DNA of 64,000 nt. Origin: Ophthalmolycus amberensis. Lineage: Eukaryota; Chordata; Actinopteri; Perciformes; Zoarcidae. Under the pieces are notes generated by a model, which saw only the letters and a list, made by a program, of their open reading frames with translations, was not told where the DNA came from and did no database searches. The position numbers were made by a program, and so were the translations under genes. The DNA lies in the NCBI GenBank assembly GCA_024529925.1, contig JAFEUB010000069.1, forward strand, positions 550,501 through 614,500, read 5' to 3'. The stretch's first letter is position 1; each line of letters starts with the position of its first letter. Below, one piece after another: positions 36,461-49,559 of this stretch.

Positions 36461-37476
36461 GTGAGGATAAATGATGGGAGGACAGGTGTGATGGAGAAAA
36501 CAAGAGAGGAAGTAGTTAATAAAAGACAAAAGAGGAGCACTCTTCAACCTCAATAGACAAACTTATGAAGGCAGGTTACGCAACGTTTCTGATCCTCTTT
36601 AAATTTAGGTGCTTAGAATTTTTGTATTCATAAATATGAAATTTGAAAAAGAAATAGATCCTCCAGGACTCTGTATATCATGCTTATGTCTTCCCCTTCC
36701 TGGGCACACTAGTTTCTCATCAGTCTTCAGCCTTCATGTGGCATATGTTCAAGAAATTGACTGTCCACTTATCCATATGAAGTTGTTTGCTTCTTACTCC
36801 TGGCTGTAGAAACTGTGCCACTTTGTTTTTTCTCTGTTAATTTATGGCGTGCTTCATACCCCCAGGGGCATGAGTACTTAAACAGTCTCTGTAATTGAAT
36901 CTTGCTGTGTGCTTTATGTGTGAAAGAGATCACAGTGCTGTGAATGAAAGCGATCTAACATGAATCAGCGGCTGTGGACTTTAGTGAAGTGTAATGGAGT
37001 TGTAGAGGCCAGTCACAATGACGGATATTTTCTTCTCCCTTCATTTTCAAATCACTGGAGAATATTCATTCAAACATTCGGTAGCTTTCTATAATGATGT
37101 CTGCGTGAGTGAAGAAGATTGAAAGCTTTTCGTAAAGTTGAGGTGTGCAGTAATCCATATGAACCTTTTAGCATATTTTGATTCAAGAAGATCTAGTCCG
37201 TGATCACAGGCCGGGCCAATCAGAGAGACAGGGTGTTCCTATTGACTGCTCCCCAAATACAGATGCACATGCACGTCCCTTCGGTGAGAGGAAAAGTTGT
37301 TTTTCCTCCATTGGTAATAACTATTATTGGTAATAACTGAACACTTTGTCGATATTGTAGCTATCTAGAGCCTCAAATCATGTATGTCGTGTCAAAGTTC
37401 CTTACTGGCCCACATGTATGCAAAGAAAACAGGACAGTACTTCTCATGGTCAATTGCTGCTCGAACGGCATCGCGA

Positions 37477-37615
37477 TTGGGATGATGTATGAAATGAACG
37501 ACTAGTACTTGGTTACTGTATAAAGAATGATGTTTGAAATGAACCATTAGTACTTGTACAGGTTACTGTATAAAGCGATCAGGAGGAAGTTTGAAATGAA
37601 TGGTTATTGTATGAA
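37477..37615. repeat. Imperfect tandem repeat, about 50-bp unit
   Basis: The block 'tttgaaatgaaccattagtac..ggttactgtataaag' occurs twice in full (37476-37525 and 37526-37575), and a third, shortened copy follows with 'gtttgaaatgaatggtta'. Confidence 0.8.
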
Positions 37616-40600
37616 TTGCATGCTCGTCTGGTGGGAGGGGCTTAGGACATAAAGGGGAGAGAGGAGGGATGTATTTTCCAATTCTGGGATTTTCTTTTCA
37701 GAAAACTGCAGACTTATACAAAATGCAGAAATGTTATGATGGAATCTTTGCCCAATGACTCCAAAAATATCATATCATATCATTCAGATGCAGTTGTTGT
37801 CTAATATGTATCCTTGAATCCTGCATTTTTAATTTGGGTGCTTTTGTTTAGTTTTGTTCAACTATGTTCAAAAGTATTACATTCAAGCACCCATTGATAA
37901 TTGCCCTTCAAATTTTCAATTTTGAATCAATTAAAAAAAAAGCTCAAATATACAAGGTTTGTGGTTTGCACGATTTGCGCTCTTGAAATTCTAATGGTTA
38001 CCTAAAAATGAATAACTTTTACGGGTTCTTCCAAGGAGAGTATTATTTGCACATATGCGGAAGTGTCTTTTGAGCTTTCCCCAACGGTAGTGTTATGAAT
38101 TCCCTGTCACAAAGATGATCTCCCCTTCTTCCCACATTCACAGCGACACCTGCATCATTCACTTGCTATTCTTGATTACTGAAGCAGAATTCTGACCAAA
38201 ACCCCACAGATGGCACAACAGCGCTCCTTTAAGCTAAACCTGACTGTGTTGAGAGAGTAAATCCTCTTTCAGCTGACTCAACTCAAGTGATCAGCTTATT
38301 TCTCCCTCCATGACTATTCTCAGTGCGGGAACCGGACCACAGACAGGGCATCATGTAATTACCACCACGACCTGGCTAACACCCTGCACATCTGTAGTGC
38401 AGGTGTTAATAATAACCGAGCCAGTAATTAGAAACCAGCAAGTTTAACGGCCCTCTTGACCTGAAGAGGTCGAGCTGAGGAGTAAACGGGTCAGAGACAA
38501 GACAATCTAAACTAAAAACGAACATAAGTGAGACAAAATAGAAGTAGAATCAGGAACCCATTATAAATTATATCTATCACTTACTAAAAGAAGAACTCTA
38601 AGCTTGTAGTTATCTCTTTCCTTGTCCAAGCTCTCACATGTCTTTCTTCTCTATCTCCATATCTCGCCTCTCTAAGGGACAGAGAATTGATTAAGCCCTC
38701 CACAGCGAGATAACAGAGGCATTTATGGCTGAGCGAACACATAATGACACTGTAATGACCACTAATCTCACCACACTGTCATGGAAAGGGTTAAAAGGAG
38801 TTCAGAGGTGTGAAGGTGTGTACATTTTTTATGCATTGTGTGTCGCTCATGTGGTACGTGGTTCAAAGGGCAGGCCTGGGAAAGTAAGCCACCTCCAAGC
38901 GTGGGATTGTTGCTGGCTATCCATTAAACTCTCGCAGCCCCACCCAGGGCTGTTTCACCTGAGGCAGCGACGCAGAGGACAATTACAGATTAGACACCAT
39001 GCTGGACGGCCTCTCCCATACTCTTTGGAGGCTTGTAAAGCAGATTAAGGACAACAACACCATCTCTCTCCTGTACTTTCCTCACAAAGTACAAAACCAC
39101 CCAGGTGACTGTGAGGTTCAAAGGTTCAGTCGTCGCACAACAGGGTGTGTCACGACCTGCGCTCGGCAGAGAAACACGGAAAGGGGAGGAAGAGGTTTGC
39201 GAGCGGAGACAAGCTTGCCCTACATCGCTTTGACATACATACAGCCTCTCTGTTCTCCCTGAGTGTCTGTGTTATGACTGGTTCTGTCCAGTTCAAACTG
39301 TATGATCCAGTCCTATAATTTAGCATCTTTATGTGTTGTGTACATCCTGATGCCGTCTCATTCCAGTTTGCCGTAAAAGCTGACGTTTTTATGATAACAT
39401 TCCCCCAGTTCCTGCTTTCATATCTGACTATCCCTGCCTCACTGTTCACTTTTTTTATTCGTTTTCCTCTCTGGCAGGAATGTGGACTAATCAAATGTTC
39501 TTGGGGATAAAGGAGGACAGCTGATTGATTAATGGGTCCATGATAAGGTGAGATGAAGGGTTAGGGCCTCAGCCGTTAGTGCATCGTCTCTCCGTGTGTG
39601 CATGCATGCAGCTCAGCCTATTAGAAATATTAGACCTGACTTCCCGAGCCGACAGTGGCGTGACCCCGGTGCACAGCGGATGAGAATTGTCGCCGGCCTG
39701 CCCCGTGTCTTTCTGAACTCTCTGATTAAAACCTCTGCCCTCTGACGTCCGTTTCTAACTCCTGCTTTTGTCATGTTTCTATCTCACTGCCTCTCTTTTT
39801 ATCATTTCAAACCCTGCTCCCTTTCCCCTTCCTCCTTCCATTTTGCATTCCTTGAACTTTGTCCTTTTGCTTTATGCTGTCATACAACACTTAACTTCTT
39901 TTCTCTTTTCTGTTTCCCTCTTCCTCTCATATGATTCTTCCATCAATTTCCCTCTCTGCCACATTTCTCTTGTTCTTTCTTGTTAACAAAATCTGTTTTT
40001 GTGCTTCTCTGCATCACCTTCCCATTCCCTATCTCCTTTTCTTCCTCTCCCATTAATGTTGCTCTTTTTTCCCCTATGTCTTAAATGAATGGTGTTTTTG
40101 CGGAAGAGTGCGGCAGACTGTTGCCGGGCCAGAGGGCCGGAGTGTCACCGCAGCCGGCTGATTTATCCACCGCCGCTGTCTTCATGTTACGCTTGGTCCC
40201 TCAACTTTCCCTTCCTGTTGTTCTTCCCGTGTTTCTTTTCCCAAATTCCTCCTCTCATTCTCCCCGATCCCCCCCCCCCCTCCCCTGCTAGCTCTCATTT
40301 TGCTATGCTGCCGTCTCATTCTTTCAGAACATGATACGTGCAGCGTTTATGCCACAGGTTTGATTTTCTCTTCCTGAGCACACTCAAACACTCCAAAATA
40401 TTTCATGTTGGACAGCCTCATGAGACCAAATGTGATGTACAGTGTATAGTACACACCTGAGAACACTTCTGAGGATACATCTGTATTCACTGCTGCTCTT
40501 TTTCCACTTGCAACTGTGCCATAAACTGAGCATGCACGCCATAGTCTGTATAATTTACTGTGAGGTTATAACTGCACACTACTCCGCATGCTTAACCAGT

Positions 40601-40630
40601 CATTAATGCACGACTTTGAGCTGCGGAGTC

Positions 40631-40652
40631 AATATATAATGGGGGCGGGGTG
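40631..40652 (-). promoter_or_regulatory. Candidate core promoter for bmp16
   Basis: On the minus strand a GC box (CCCCGCCCCC) lies directly upstream of ATTATATATTG, a TATA-like element, pointing toward bmp16 about 4.2 kb away. I see no strong splice donor just downstream, so the link to bmp16 is only a suggestion. Confidence 0.25.
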
Positions 40653-42184
40653 AAAAATGCCCAAAACAGTTCTCAGGCGAAACGGATGAAATCATTGGAA
40701 CAATATTCCAGGTCGGCTGCTGTGTGGTTTTATTGGACTTTATAGAACGCTCTCTAATTCATCCCAGCTGGACCGATTAGCTGGCTAATGACCCAGACGT
40801 CAAACACACACATGCAGACACACACATGTTAAGAGCAGTATATACAGGGTTTAAACACATGCTAAGTGCCAGGCAGAGTGAGCACTAACACGTAAGCAGA
40901 AAACACACGCCAAGACATGGAACTGTGGTGGAGCACAAACACACACACACATGTTCGGTTCAGTGGAGTAGACCCGGTGTTTCCCGTCTTCTTTATCATA
41001 ACTGACTGATCAGGAACCACATACACAGACTTGGTCTCATATGCGTGAGCTTGAACAGAGCATCAACAGGTTGCCATGTATTTTCAACTTTCATCCTCTT
41101 GCTTTTTTATTTCCTCAGTGTCTCCTCTTTCGTCTCAGCCTGGGATGCCCGGAGGTCTCAGTGTCACAAGTGCATTGTGGTTAACAGGAGGCCCCCGCTG
41201 AGGCGCAACACAAGCATCAATGGAAACACTGACATATCTAACCCGTGACTGCTGAAAGCTCAGAGACTGCTCTCATCGTGTGTCTGACAGTTAAGCCGTG
41301 GTGAAATACTGAACAAAAACACACCTCTGCTTTTCACATTAAAGCTGCTGAGCGTTAACACTGAGGGCCAATTCATACTGTGTATGTTGCAGCGGTGGTG
41401 AGTTACGTTATGCTCTTTGAACTCATAATGGAAGCATTATTCTTGGAGTAGTTGCTCACCGGACAAGATTTTGATTGAGCGACACTGTGCCAGCGGAGTA
41501 TGCATGTGCATGAGTGTGTGTGTGTGTGTGTTGTTCCCCAGAGTGACTAATGGTTTCAGCAGCACAGTTCCTGTGGCCTGTGGCTTGACAGACACACAGA
41601 TGTGTGTGTGTGTGCGTGTGTGTGAAAGGGATGTAGTACTCACGTCCAGGTGTAGTGGGATGTATGCAGAGTCCATGGTTTATCCTTGAGCTCCAGTGTT
41701 ACGATCCCTCGGCTCTCGCTCCCGCTCCTTTGGACAGATTGAACAAAGTGGACTATTTACCTCTTGTCTCTTTTCTTTTTACCTCTCTCAAGGTAACCAG
41801 TGTCTGTCTCTTCTATGTCTCCTATGTAAACGAGCTGTAGGTACTGCTGCTCTCTCCATGTTTTTGTCCCCTCTCTGCTCCCTCGCTCAGCTTCTCATCC
41901 TGTTGTCAGTGTCAGATAAGCAAACTCTTAAAAACATCCACTGGCTTCCCCTCTGCCTGCCTGCCTGACCTCTGCAAGTGGGCAACTCCCTTTCTCTGTT
42001 GCCTGCACTGGTTGTTTAAAACACTGCTGTCGGCGCTGTGCATGTGGAAGCTGCAGGAATAAAATGAGTTGTGTCTGTCTGTACTGTATCACCGGCAACA
42101 ACTCCCTCTTCCTAAACCGCCTTACTATGTCTCTCTCCGTTGCACTCCCTTCTGTTCCTCCCTTTTGTATCTCCTCCCCTTTTC

Positions 42185-42225
42185 CTCTCTCTCTCTCTCC
42201 CCCCCACACACACGCACACACGCAC

Positions 42226-42273
<48 letters not shown>
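42185..42273. repeat. (CT)n followed by (CA)n microsatellite
   Basis: A CT tract (42185-42200), a C run, then CACG/CA units continuing as pure CA to 42273. Confidence 0.95.
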
Positions 42274-42275
<2 letters not shown>

Positions 42276-42428
42276 CTTTTTGCTTTTTTTCTACGCTATA
42301 TACAAAGTGCCCAGCTGGTAAACTCAGTTTAACTGTAATTGACTTGCCTGGCCAGTAAGATCTTCCTAGATGGTGATGTCACTAAGACCTGCCCCAATAC
42401 ATTTACTGTACTGCTGTTATCTCTCTCG

Positions 42429-42456
42429 CTCACTCACTCACTCACTCACTCACTCA

Positions 42457-42494
<38 letters not shown>
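42429..42494. repeat. (ACTC)n-(CA)n compound microsatellite
   Basis: About eight CTCA units followed by about 16 CA units. Confidence 0.95.
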
Positions 42495-42495
<1 letters not shown>

Positions 42496-42607
42496 GCAAA
42501 CAAGCATGAGTACAAACATTAATGGACATTCCCACACACACACGATCGGTTTAAAACCAAACCAAACACAATCAAACAGACAAGGATGTACTCACATGCA
42601 CGCACAC

Positions 42608-42611
<4 letters not shown>

Positions 42612-42673
<62 letters not shown>
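42612..42673. repeat. (CA)n microsatellite
   Basis: About 62 bp of uninterrupted CA dinucleotides, the third such tract within 500 bp. Confidence 0.95.
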
Positions 42674-42676
<3 letters not shown>

Positions 42677-45147
42677 TACAACCTTTTCCAGATAACCAAC
42701 AAGGTCGGCACACAAACTGATTATTTTCCACTATTCCTCCCGTAACAAACTCACCTGCTGCTTTTCGTTGGCACCATTTTACGTTTCGGCCAACACGAGG
42801 CCCCATGACAGTGAATAAGAGCACACAGAATCAGTTACAAGAAAAAGGTTTGAATGGATGACTCATAACAGCTGCCATGAAGTCACCTCAGTTGAGTTTT
42901 GTGATTGGATGGAAGTAAACGAAGTAAAAAAAAAAGAAGAAAAGCTCTTCTTCTCCACTACGGGTTGAAGCAAGGTGCATCTGTCCTTTCAACGCAGAGC
43001 GGGTGGCAGGGTGAATTTGTATTCATGGGGTGGACCCATGAGGAAACGTCTCTTTAGGATGCACCGTCTCACATATTAGATCTCATCTGGAGAATCACTC
43101 GCCCACGTCCCTCTGCTCCTCCTCTCTGTCCCCTCCACTTGCTCTTCCCGTCCACTCCCGTACAAACGCACAAAAAACCCTAATCCACAGACCTCATTCA
43201 TCCCCGAGGCTGAGTAATTGTCCCAACGCAGAACAACTTTACACACAAACACGCTCGCTGGGCTCTCGTAGCACACACTTCTTCTTTTGGAAATTTTTTT
43301 TATTTTTATAATTGACTGAATTAGGTTATTACCAGATTTAGGATGCTTTTGTAAATCATTTGATGAAATGTGGGAGAATTATTAAATCGTCCATTTGTAC
43401 ATTTTCACACATCCTCCTCTCAAAAACGACAGCAAGGTCCAAACTTAACTGAAACACCTCATCTATACAGAATTTCACAATCACCTCAATGAGTTGTCTG
43501 TCTTGGAGGTATCGTGAGTGTGACCTTCAGCTGAGGTTAAAAGTTTCATTTTTTGTCCTCTATAATTACAGAAACCACAAGGGGGGACGATGAAGCACTC
43601 TCTGGGTTCCTATCATCAATCCTCATTTGACCCTCTGTCCGTCCCCAATGTGTTCAACTCCACTTAACCCCACGTCCATTATCTTCCATTCCAATTCTCT
43701 ATAATTTGCTTACTAAAATGGTGTGGTCTTTGCTAGTTAACTGAACATTTTCCAAAATCATACCTAAGTTTTTAGATTGATTTCCGACCGTCCAGACAGC
43801 TGTTGTTTTAGTTCACTTCAGTATGCAGTGAAAATCGAATTGCAGATTCAAATCTGGCTTGAAATTGATAATCCATCACAGTGACTATTAAGGGGTCAGC
43901 TTTCTTTTGTTAATGTTGAGCAGGAGCTGTTTTAAAACTGTTGTTTATTGGTGCATTCAAAGAAACTCTAATATCAGAGTCCAAAAACAAAGTTGAGTTG
44001 ATGAGGAGATCAAACACAGAAGACAAACATGGACACCATTGAAGCATAATGTGAATTTGTTGTTGTAGATTTGAGAGCTTCTTACAAACTTTTCAAAGCG
44101 CCACCAGGGAGAATTTTACTGTAATTACATTCTCTGTTTGCAACTGCATTACTATGATAACATAAAACAATAAAAGTGACATAATGCTTACGCGGATGGA
44201 TTGCATAACTCAAGCTTAGCCCCTGCAAGCTGTTTTCATGCTGCCTGGAGTGTAATAACATCATCATATATAAGAGTGAGTCAGTAGAAATGTAAAATGT
44301 AAAATATACACATAGGTTTGAGAAAGCCTGTGAAACCTCACTGATCCACAAGTGGCCAATCATTACAAACTCATGTTGAGCAGCCAAACCGTAGAACTTT
44401 ATCTAAAACCCAGGTTTCCAAAAATATAGTTATTTTGGGGAAACATGTATAAATGATGCAGAATTCATCCAGAATATCTCTTTTTGATGTCTTTGATCCT
44501 TTCCCTGAAACCATCATACAGCTGGAACTATCTGATAAAGATATAAGACAGTGGGGTAGTGTATAAAATGACTTTCCAACATTAAAGCTCTAATTAAAAG
44601 AACAAAGAAAGGACTGATAAATTCACTGATATGGGCCTTTAAAAGATCTGAGATGTATGAGCATTTGTTCTGTAGAAATGGATAAAGGCCTTCATGGTTC
44701 CAGCGTCCTAGCTAAGCCACAGCTCTGGCTTCTCCAAACGAGCAGTTATTCCAGCCTCCAGGTTTCCCATCCTCTGGAAAAGCCGTCGGCTGCCTGTCCC
44801 GCTGACTTCCGACGGGGGTGGAGAGATTTTTAAAGTAATACCGCTCTGCCTTCTTAACAAGCCAACCATCCGTCCTGCATCCCAGTGCTCCCACCTCCAT
44901 ACTGCTCCATCCCTCCATGGACACAGAGCAAAGCCTCGTCACGAGAGGAGGAGGAGGGGGAGGAGGGTGTTTGGACTTATTCTCTGTTCAACTACTTCTT
45001 TTCTTCTTTTTCCTCTTTCAGAAAAGTGTCGCACAACATTGCTCATCGATCAACGTGATCATCACTTATTCAGTGACAGTGGGAAGGAGAGCGGCAAATC
45101 TGGATAGAAAGGTGACTTGGCCTCATAGAAAAAGCAGAAACAGCTGT

Positions 45148-45150
<3 letters not shown>
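42674..45150. other. Intergenic stretch, no gene recognised
   Basis: Mostly AT-rich sequence without recognisable gene, RNA or repeat. Confidence 0.35.

Positions 45151-45193
<43 letters not shown>
45151..45193. repeat. (CA)n microsatellite
   Basis: About 43 bp of CA dinucleotides, read directly. Confidence 0.95.
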
Positions 45194-45197
<4 letters not shown>

Positions 45198-48100
45198 CCG
45201 CTCAGTGTGCTGGTGTGTGAAGTAAATGCTTCCAAGATGATAGTAGGGAAATGAATGAGGCTCTTTAGCCCTTCAATAAAAGGCACAACAATTCACATTA
45301 TCTGTGCACAACACTCAATGAAACTGACTAACTAGTAAATACGTGTATTTAAATAATGTCCAGGATTTAGACAGTGTCAAGTTCAGAAACATCTGTGTAC
45401 AAGTGCATCTACAATAAGTTTTTTTTTTTATGGTAAAGTCATTCGTCACTGCAAGGGTGATGTTATTGTTGTAACTTCTTGTAGTAAGGGTGATATTAAT
45501 AAAACATCTTTGTGTCTTTATTTTTTTATTTTACTTGATCACTGAAAAAAAAGGTCTGTCAACAGACAGGAAGTCAGAACATTCAACTAACGGGGCATAA
45601 GCATGAGGAATGACTTGTGTGGCTGAAGGGACGGTGTGTATACCGAGGAGCTGATGAGGGAACAGGGATCGGGGGTGAAGGTCAGATGATGATCGCGCTC
45701 GAGGACGGCTGGACAGAGATGGAATGCAGCCTTTAAAATGACAGGAGTTGGGCAAGATGCAAAAAGGCTTGGTTGCTGCCATGACAGCAATGACTTGTGA
45801 CAGTTACTTGTAAAGTCTAAATTTAGCCAGACATATGTCAATAACAGCCAATAGCCGATAGTGCCAATTGTACTGCCAGCCGTTGCTCTTGCCAAAATAT
45901 TATCATATTACATATGCAGTGCATACAAGTCACATTTTTCAGGAAAACAAGTTTGATATTTTTATGTTTTGGATTTGACTTGTTTTGATAAACTCACTGA
46001 CTTAAAGGTGCCCTGAGTAATCTCTAGCCAGACGCTCCCAAAAAATAGGGGGCAGCATTTCCTCTCTCCACGAGTCCATACAATCTAAATAGTCATCAGT
46101 TAAAAAAAAGGAGAAGTCAATTTGACTAATTAACTAATACTGACTAACAGCAGGGAAATGCAGCTGAGGTGTCTTGGATTCGGCTGGTGGAAAACCCCGG
46201 TGCCGGGAGTCACTGCGGGCTGGTGGAAGGCTGGCTCTAACCTGTGTAACAGTAGCATCAGAGGGTTTGCTGATCAGGTGTGGCGTCGAGGCCGTCCCCC
46301 GGGATCAGACTGCTAACAGAAGGTCTGTCTCTGTCTCTCAGGGCTGACGCACGGTCTACTCCCGACGGAGCTTAACAGAGCTAAAAGGAGTATGAATACT
46401 TAGGTGGCAAATCTATTTTGAAAACCCAAAATAATAAATATTGAATTCATTTTTATCAGAACAGTTGTACACATTGACTGTTATAAAGTCACGTCTTTCT
46501 CTGAATAATTAACCCCAGCTTTTAAATAACTTCATGTAAAGCTGTGAAACAGGAAAATCACTTTACTTTAAACCATGGAAACAGCTCAAAATAATGAATC
46601 TGATTATTTACTGCGCAGTGTTGTGAGCTTGTAAATGTGTCATTGTGTTGCAGATCTGCTGTAAACCAACAAATACGTAGCAATGAGTGCTGTCACTGTT
46701 TTAAGTGACGCTGATCAACATTATGTGAAGTGTCGTTTTGGAACTCATGAAAACAATTGAGCTTAATGATTCGGTCCGTCTACAGACTTTTTCCAAAATC
46801 AAATTTTCCTGAGAACAGCGCGTCATGGAGCAAAGTGAGTCATGAGAGAAAAGCTTCACAGCCCTAAAAATAAGCAAAGATTGATGTTCAAACACTTAAT
46901 GTGATCGATGCCTCACCAGGAAACAGCCTGAATGACAAACATGCAGCGCTCCAGAGTCATTTCTGGGATGACCTTATTAATGTCATTGTGGAGATGTAAT
47001 GAGTTATTAATGTTTTAGCTTTTTCCAGATGCCTTTGATGTGCTATGAAACTTTGTAGACTTCACAGAAAGAAACAGTACATTTACATAAGGTTTAGATT
47101 TATTTGTGTGCAGTAAATGCTTTTTTCCTCATCGATTAAAAATACACTTTGTCAAACTGAGCTTCAAATAGCTCACAACGATAACCAAATGAAAAGACAA
47201 CTGCATACATGGTTTAGATGTTTGGATGATATATTTTTTGACCCAAGGAAGTGCATTGTCAAATTGGGAGCAATTTAGACACGTGACACATTCAATAATC
47301 ATAAACTTTGAATAAACAAGTGAACAGCGCTGTTTGCAGCAGCAGGAGCTGGGCTTCAGGGCTCTTCAGACTAAGTCAGCATGTCATCAGCAGCGAGGCG
47401 CTACAGGCCGCGGCTCATTGACTGCAGTTCGCTTTTGCTACTGAATGCTGGATATACTGACATCACAACTAAACTCTTCACTTCCCTGGAGTCAACAAGC
47501 ACAAAGGGAAAACCTACTGTAATGATGCCAATGCAACTCAAATTGCGTAATTTTGCTCGACTAATAACATCTCCACTAAATCCATGCTCTACTTTATAAC
47601 CATAGTGGTGATGTTGCAGACGACTAATACGCCTATTTGGAAGTTAATACCTCCGCTAACTTTACTTCACAGAATTTTCTGACCGGGAGTAACAACGACT
47701 TGGTGCTTGCACGAAGCACTAGAGTTTGCAGTAATGATAACCGAGCAACATGATGAGAAAAGTGTTTGGACTGTTGGATCCTTGCTTCCTGTGAATACTT
47801 TGACGTGCTTTGCTGTTTTTAGACATCGTGTGGGTCTTAGAGGGGAATGACGCTGCAAAAAAAAGGCATAAGAAGAATGATTTGAGAGCGTTACGCGCTA
47901 CGAAGGAAGAATGGATGTCAGAACGAGGGAAGTAGAGAAAGGAGACAGTGACGAATACGAAATTTCATTAGATGTTCACATGAAGGAGTCCACACCATTG
48001 AAATGGCCACACATTCTTCATGAAGTGCACACAGACAGAGACATACACACACACACTGACAGACTATACACCTAGACAGTCACACAAACAGGACGTTTTT

Positions 48101-48640
48101 CATTCACAAGCAAAAAATTCCTTTCGCTGGGATAAGATTTAATTCCTTCACCCTGAGGTCACTGTTTCTGCAGAGAGAGACATGGGGAATAAGTGTGTGT
48201 GTGTGTGTGCGTGTGTGCGTGTGTGTGTTTGTGTATGTGATTGCGAGTTTGTCATGCCAACACCTCATGCCCCCTCTGCTGCCCACTGAGTCACTTAAAC
48301 CCGTCCCTCTCACCTCCTCCCATTTCACTAGAAAGGAAACAGGGACCATGCTTAGCAAACTGCAACATGTTGGACTTAACTACTGGTAAACCTATGACAA
48401 GCCATCAGGTGCCCAGTTGTATTAACTAATGTAATGATGGCACTGCAGTAACATTTAAAAGATTTAAAGATAATAATAAAGGATAAAAGCTTACAGTTAG
48501 AGCTCCTCCCTGCCTTCGTACCTCCTTCGTTGTTTTGTTTTCTTCATTAGTCCCCTTCATCCTTTTTTGTTTCCTTGCTGACATGGCAGCTCTTGGCGTT
48601 GTTGGAACTTCTTCAGCAAGGTGCTGACAGGATGTGTGTG
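45194..48640. other. Intergenic stretch, no gene recognised
   Basis: No gene or classified repeat. A more GC-rich block at about 46010-46400, opening 'aaaggtgccctgagtaatctc', may be an unclassified interspersed repeat. A (TG)n tract with GTGC interruptions lies at 48193-48229. Confidence 0.35.
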
Positions 48641-48645
48641 TTCAA

Positions 48646-49559
48646 CTAGTGTAAGTTATTTGGTAGTGAAGGCTTTTTTGATCTGGTAGTGTCTGTGTGG
48701 CTGGGATAGAAGAAATAGAATACAGGACACTGCTGCCCCATGCAGGACCTGGAGATCCTAGCGCACGGTTCTGAGGGGCATGTCCTCGGGTGGGCCTTAA
48801 TGTCCAAGCTGCTATGCAGTGTACAACTACAAGGTTCATTCTCTGTTGCTGAGAAAAACTTTGCTGCCCTTGAACAGCACATTCCGTCCTCAGGTTGGTC
48901 GGTCAACATACAGGACCGACTCTGCTGTGTTCAGTTGTTCGGAAAGTGCTTCCCTTGGTCGCACTATGGGCACTACTTCTTTCCTTTCTTCTGGCTGGCA
49001 GAATCCTTGGGCTTGACTTCAGACAGTGGATGCCCAGTACCCATCAAGATGATAGCTGAATTCCCAGAGGGCTTGGCAGGTCTGCATGGCTCCCTCTTGA
49101 TTCTGGCCTCCTTGCGGGAGCCAAAGATTGACGTGTCAACCTGCACCTGGATCTAAAACTCCAGCTAGTCGGACAGGCCATGAAGGTAAAGATCGGGACA
49201 CGCTGAGGATGGATGAACCTGTGAAAACTAGATCTCAGGTCATGTGGCTGCTTCCTAAGGAGTTGGGAAACCTGGGATTCACACTCCAATTCCACTACAC
49301 CCTCCAGTATGCTCACTAGAGAATGGGCCTTCAGGGCAAAGGTCTGAAATAACTTGACATACCCGGTGACAATATTGGGTCCATCCATTAGCTCGGTGAA
49401 TTGCTGGAGCGCCAACTGGTGAGGTTCCCCAAACTGCTGGTTGAGGGCTACCGTTGTGTCATGGCATGATTGCATTGAATTGATGTAAGAGTCGGCTATC
49501 AAAAAGACTTCCTCAACGCTAAGATGCTCACACATGACATCTTGCATTGCATTAGGCAC
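48646..49559 (-). pseudogene. Decayed BEL/Pao-like LTR-retrotransposon gag relic
   Basis: The minus strand from 49559 has an open stretch of 171 codons. Its first 110 or so resemble the central gag region of vertebrate BEL/Pao elements, including VVELECESQVSQLLRK and the PHDLRSSFHRFIHPQRVP block. Near 49185 the reading frame breaks; related sequence continues in another frame with several in-frame stops, including stops within what looks like a zinc-knuckle region (about 48930-48990). No protease, reverse transcriptase, integrase or LTR pair was recognised around it. It is a dead fragment. Family assignment is from remembered motifs; a Gypsy-type origin is less likely but not excluded. Confidence 0.55.

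Larger units (their letters stand above)
36461..42180. other. Non-coding DNA upstream of bmp16, with candidate regulatory patches
   Basis: No coding exon is recognised. It should contain the bmp16 leader intron, untranslated exon and promoter. Patches with balanced composition and clustered sites include 38280-38480 (two TAATTA homeodomain cores at 38356-38361 and 38425-38430) and 40580-40800. Strong pyrimidine tracts lie at about 39780-40060. None can be proven functional from sequence alone. Confidence 0.35.

Noticed and set aside
36436..36540. Upstream extension of bmp16 coding exon 1 to an earlier start
   Set aside because: A strong splice acceptor lies between this start and the ATG at 36435, and the ATG at 36435 begins a good signal peptide in a CCACC context.
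48740..49156. 138-codon plus-strand frame
   Set aside because: Antisense to the gag-like relic, whose minus-strand reading gives recognisable motifs.
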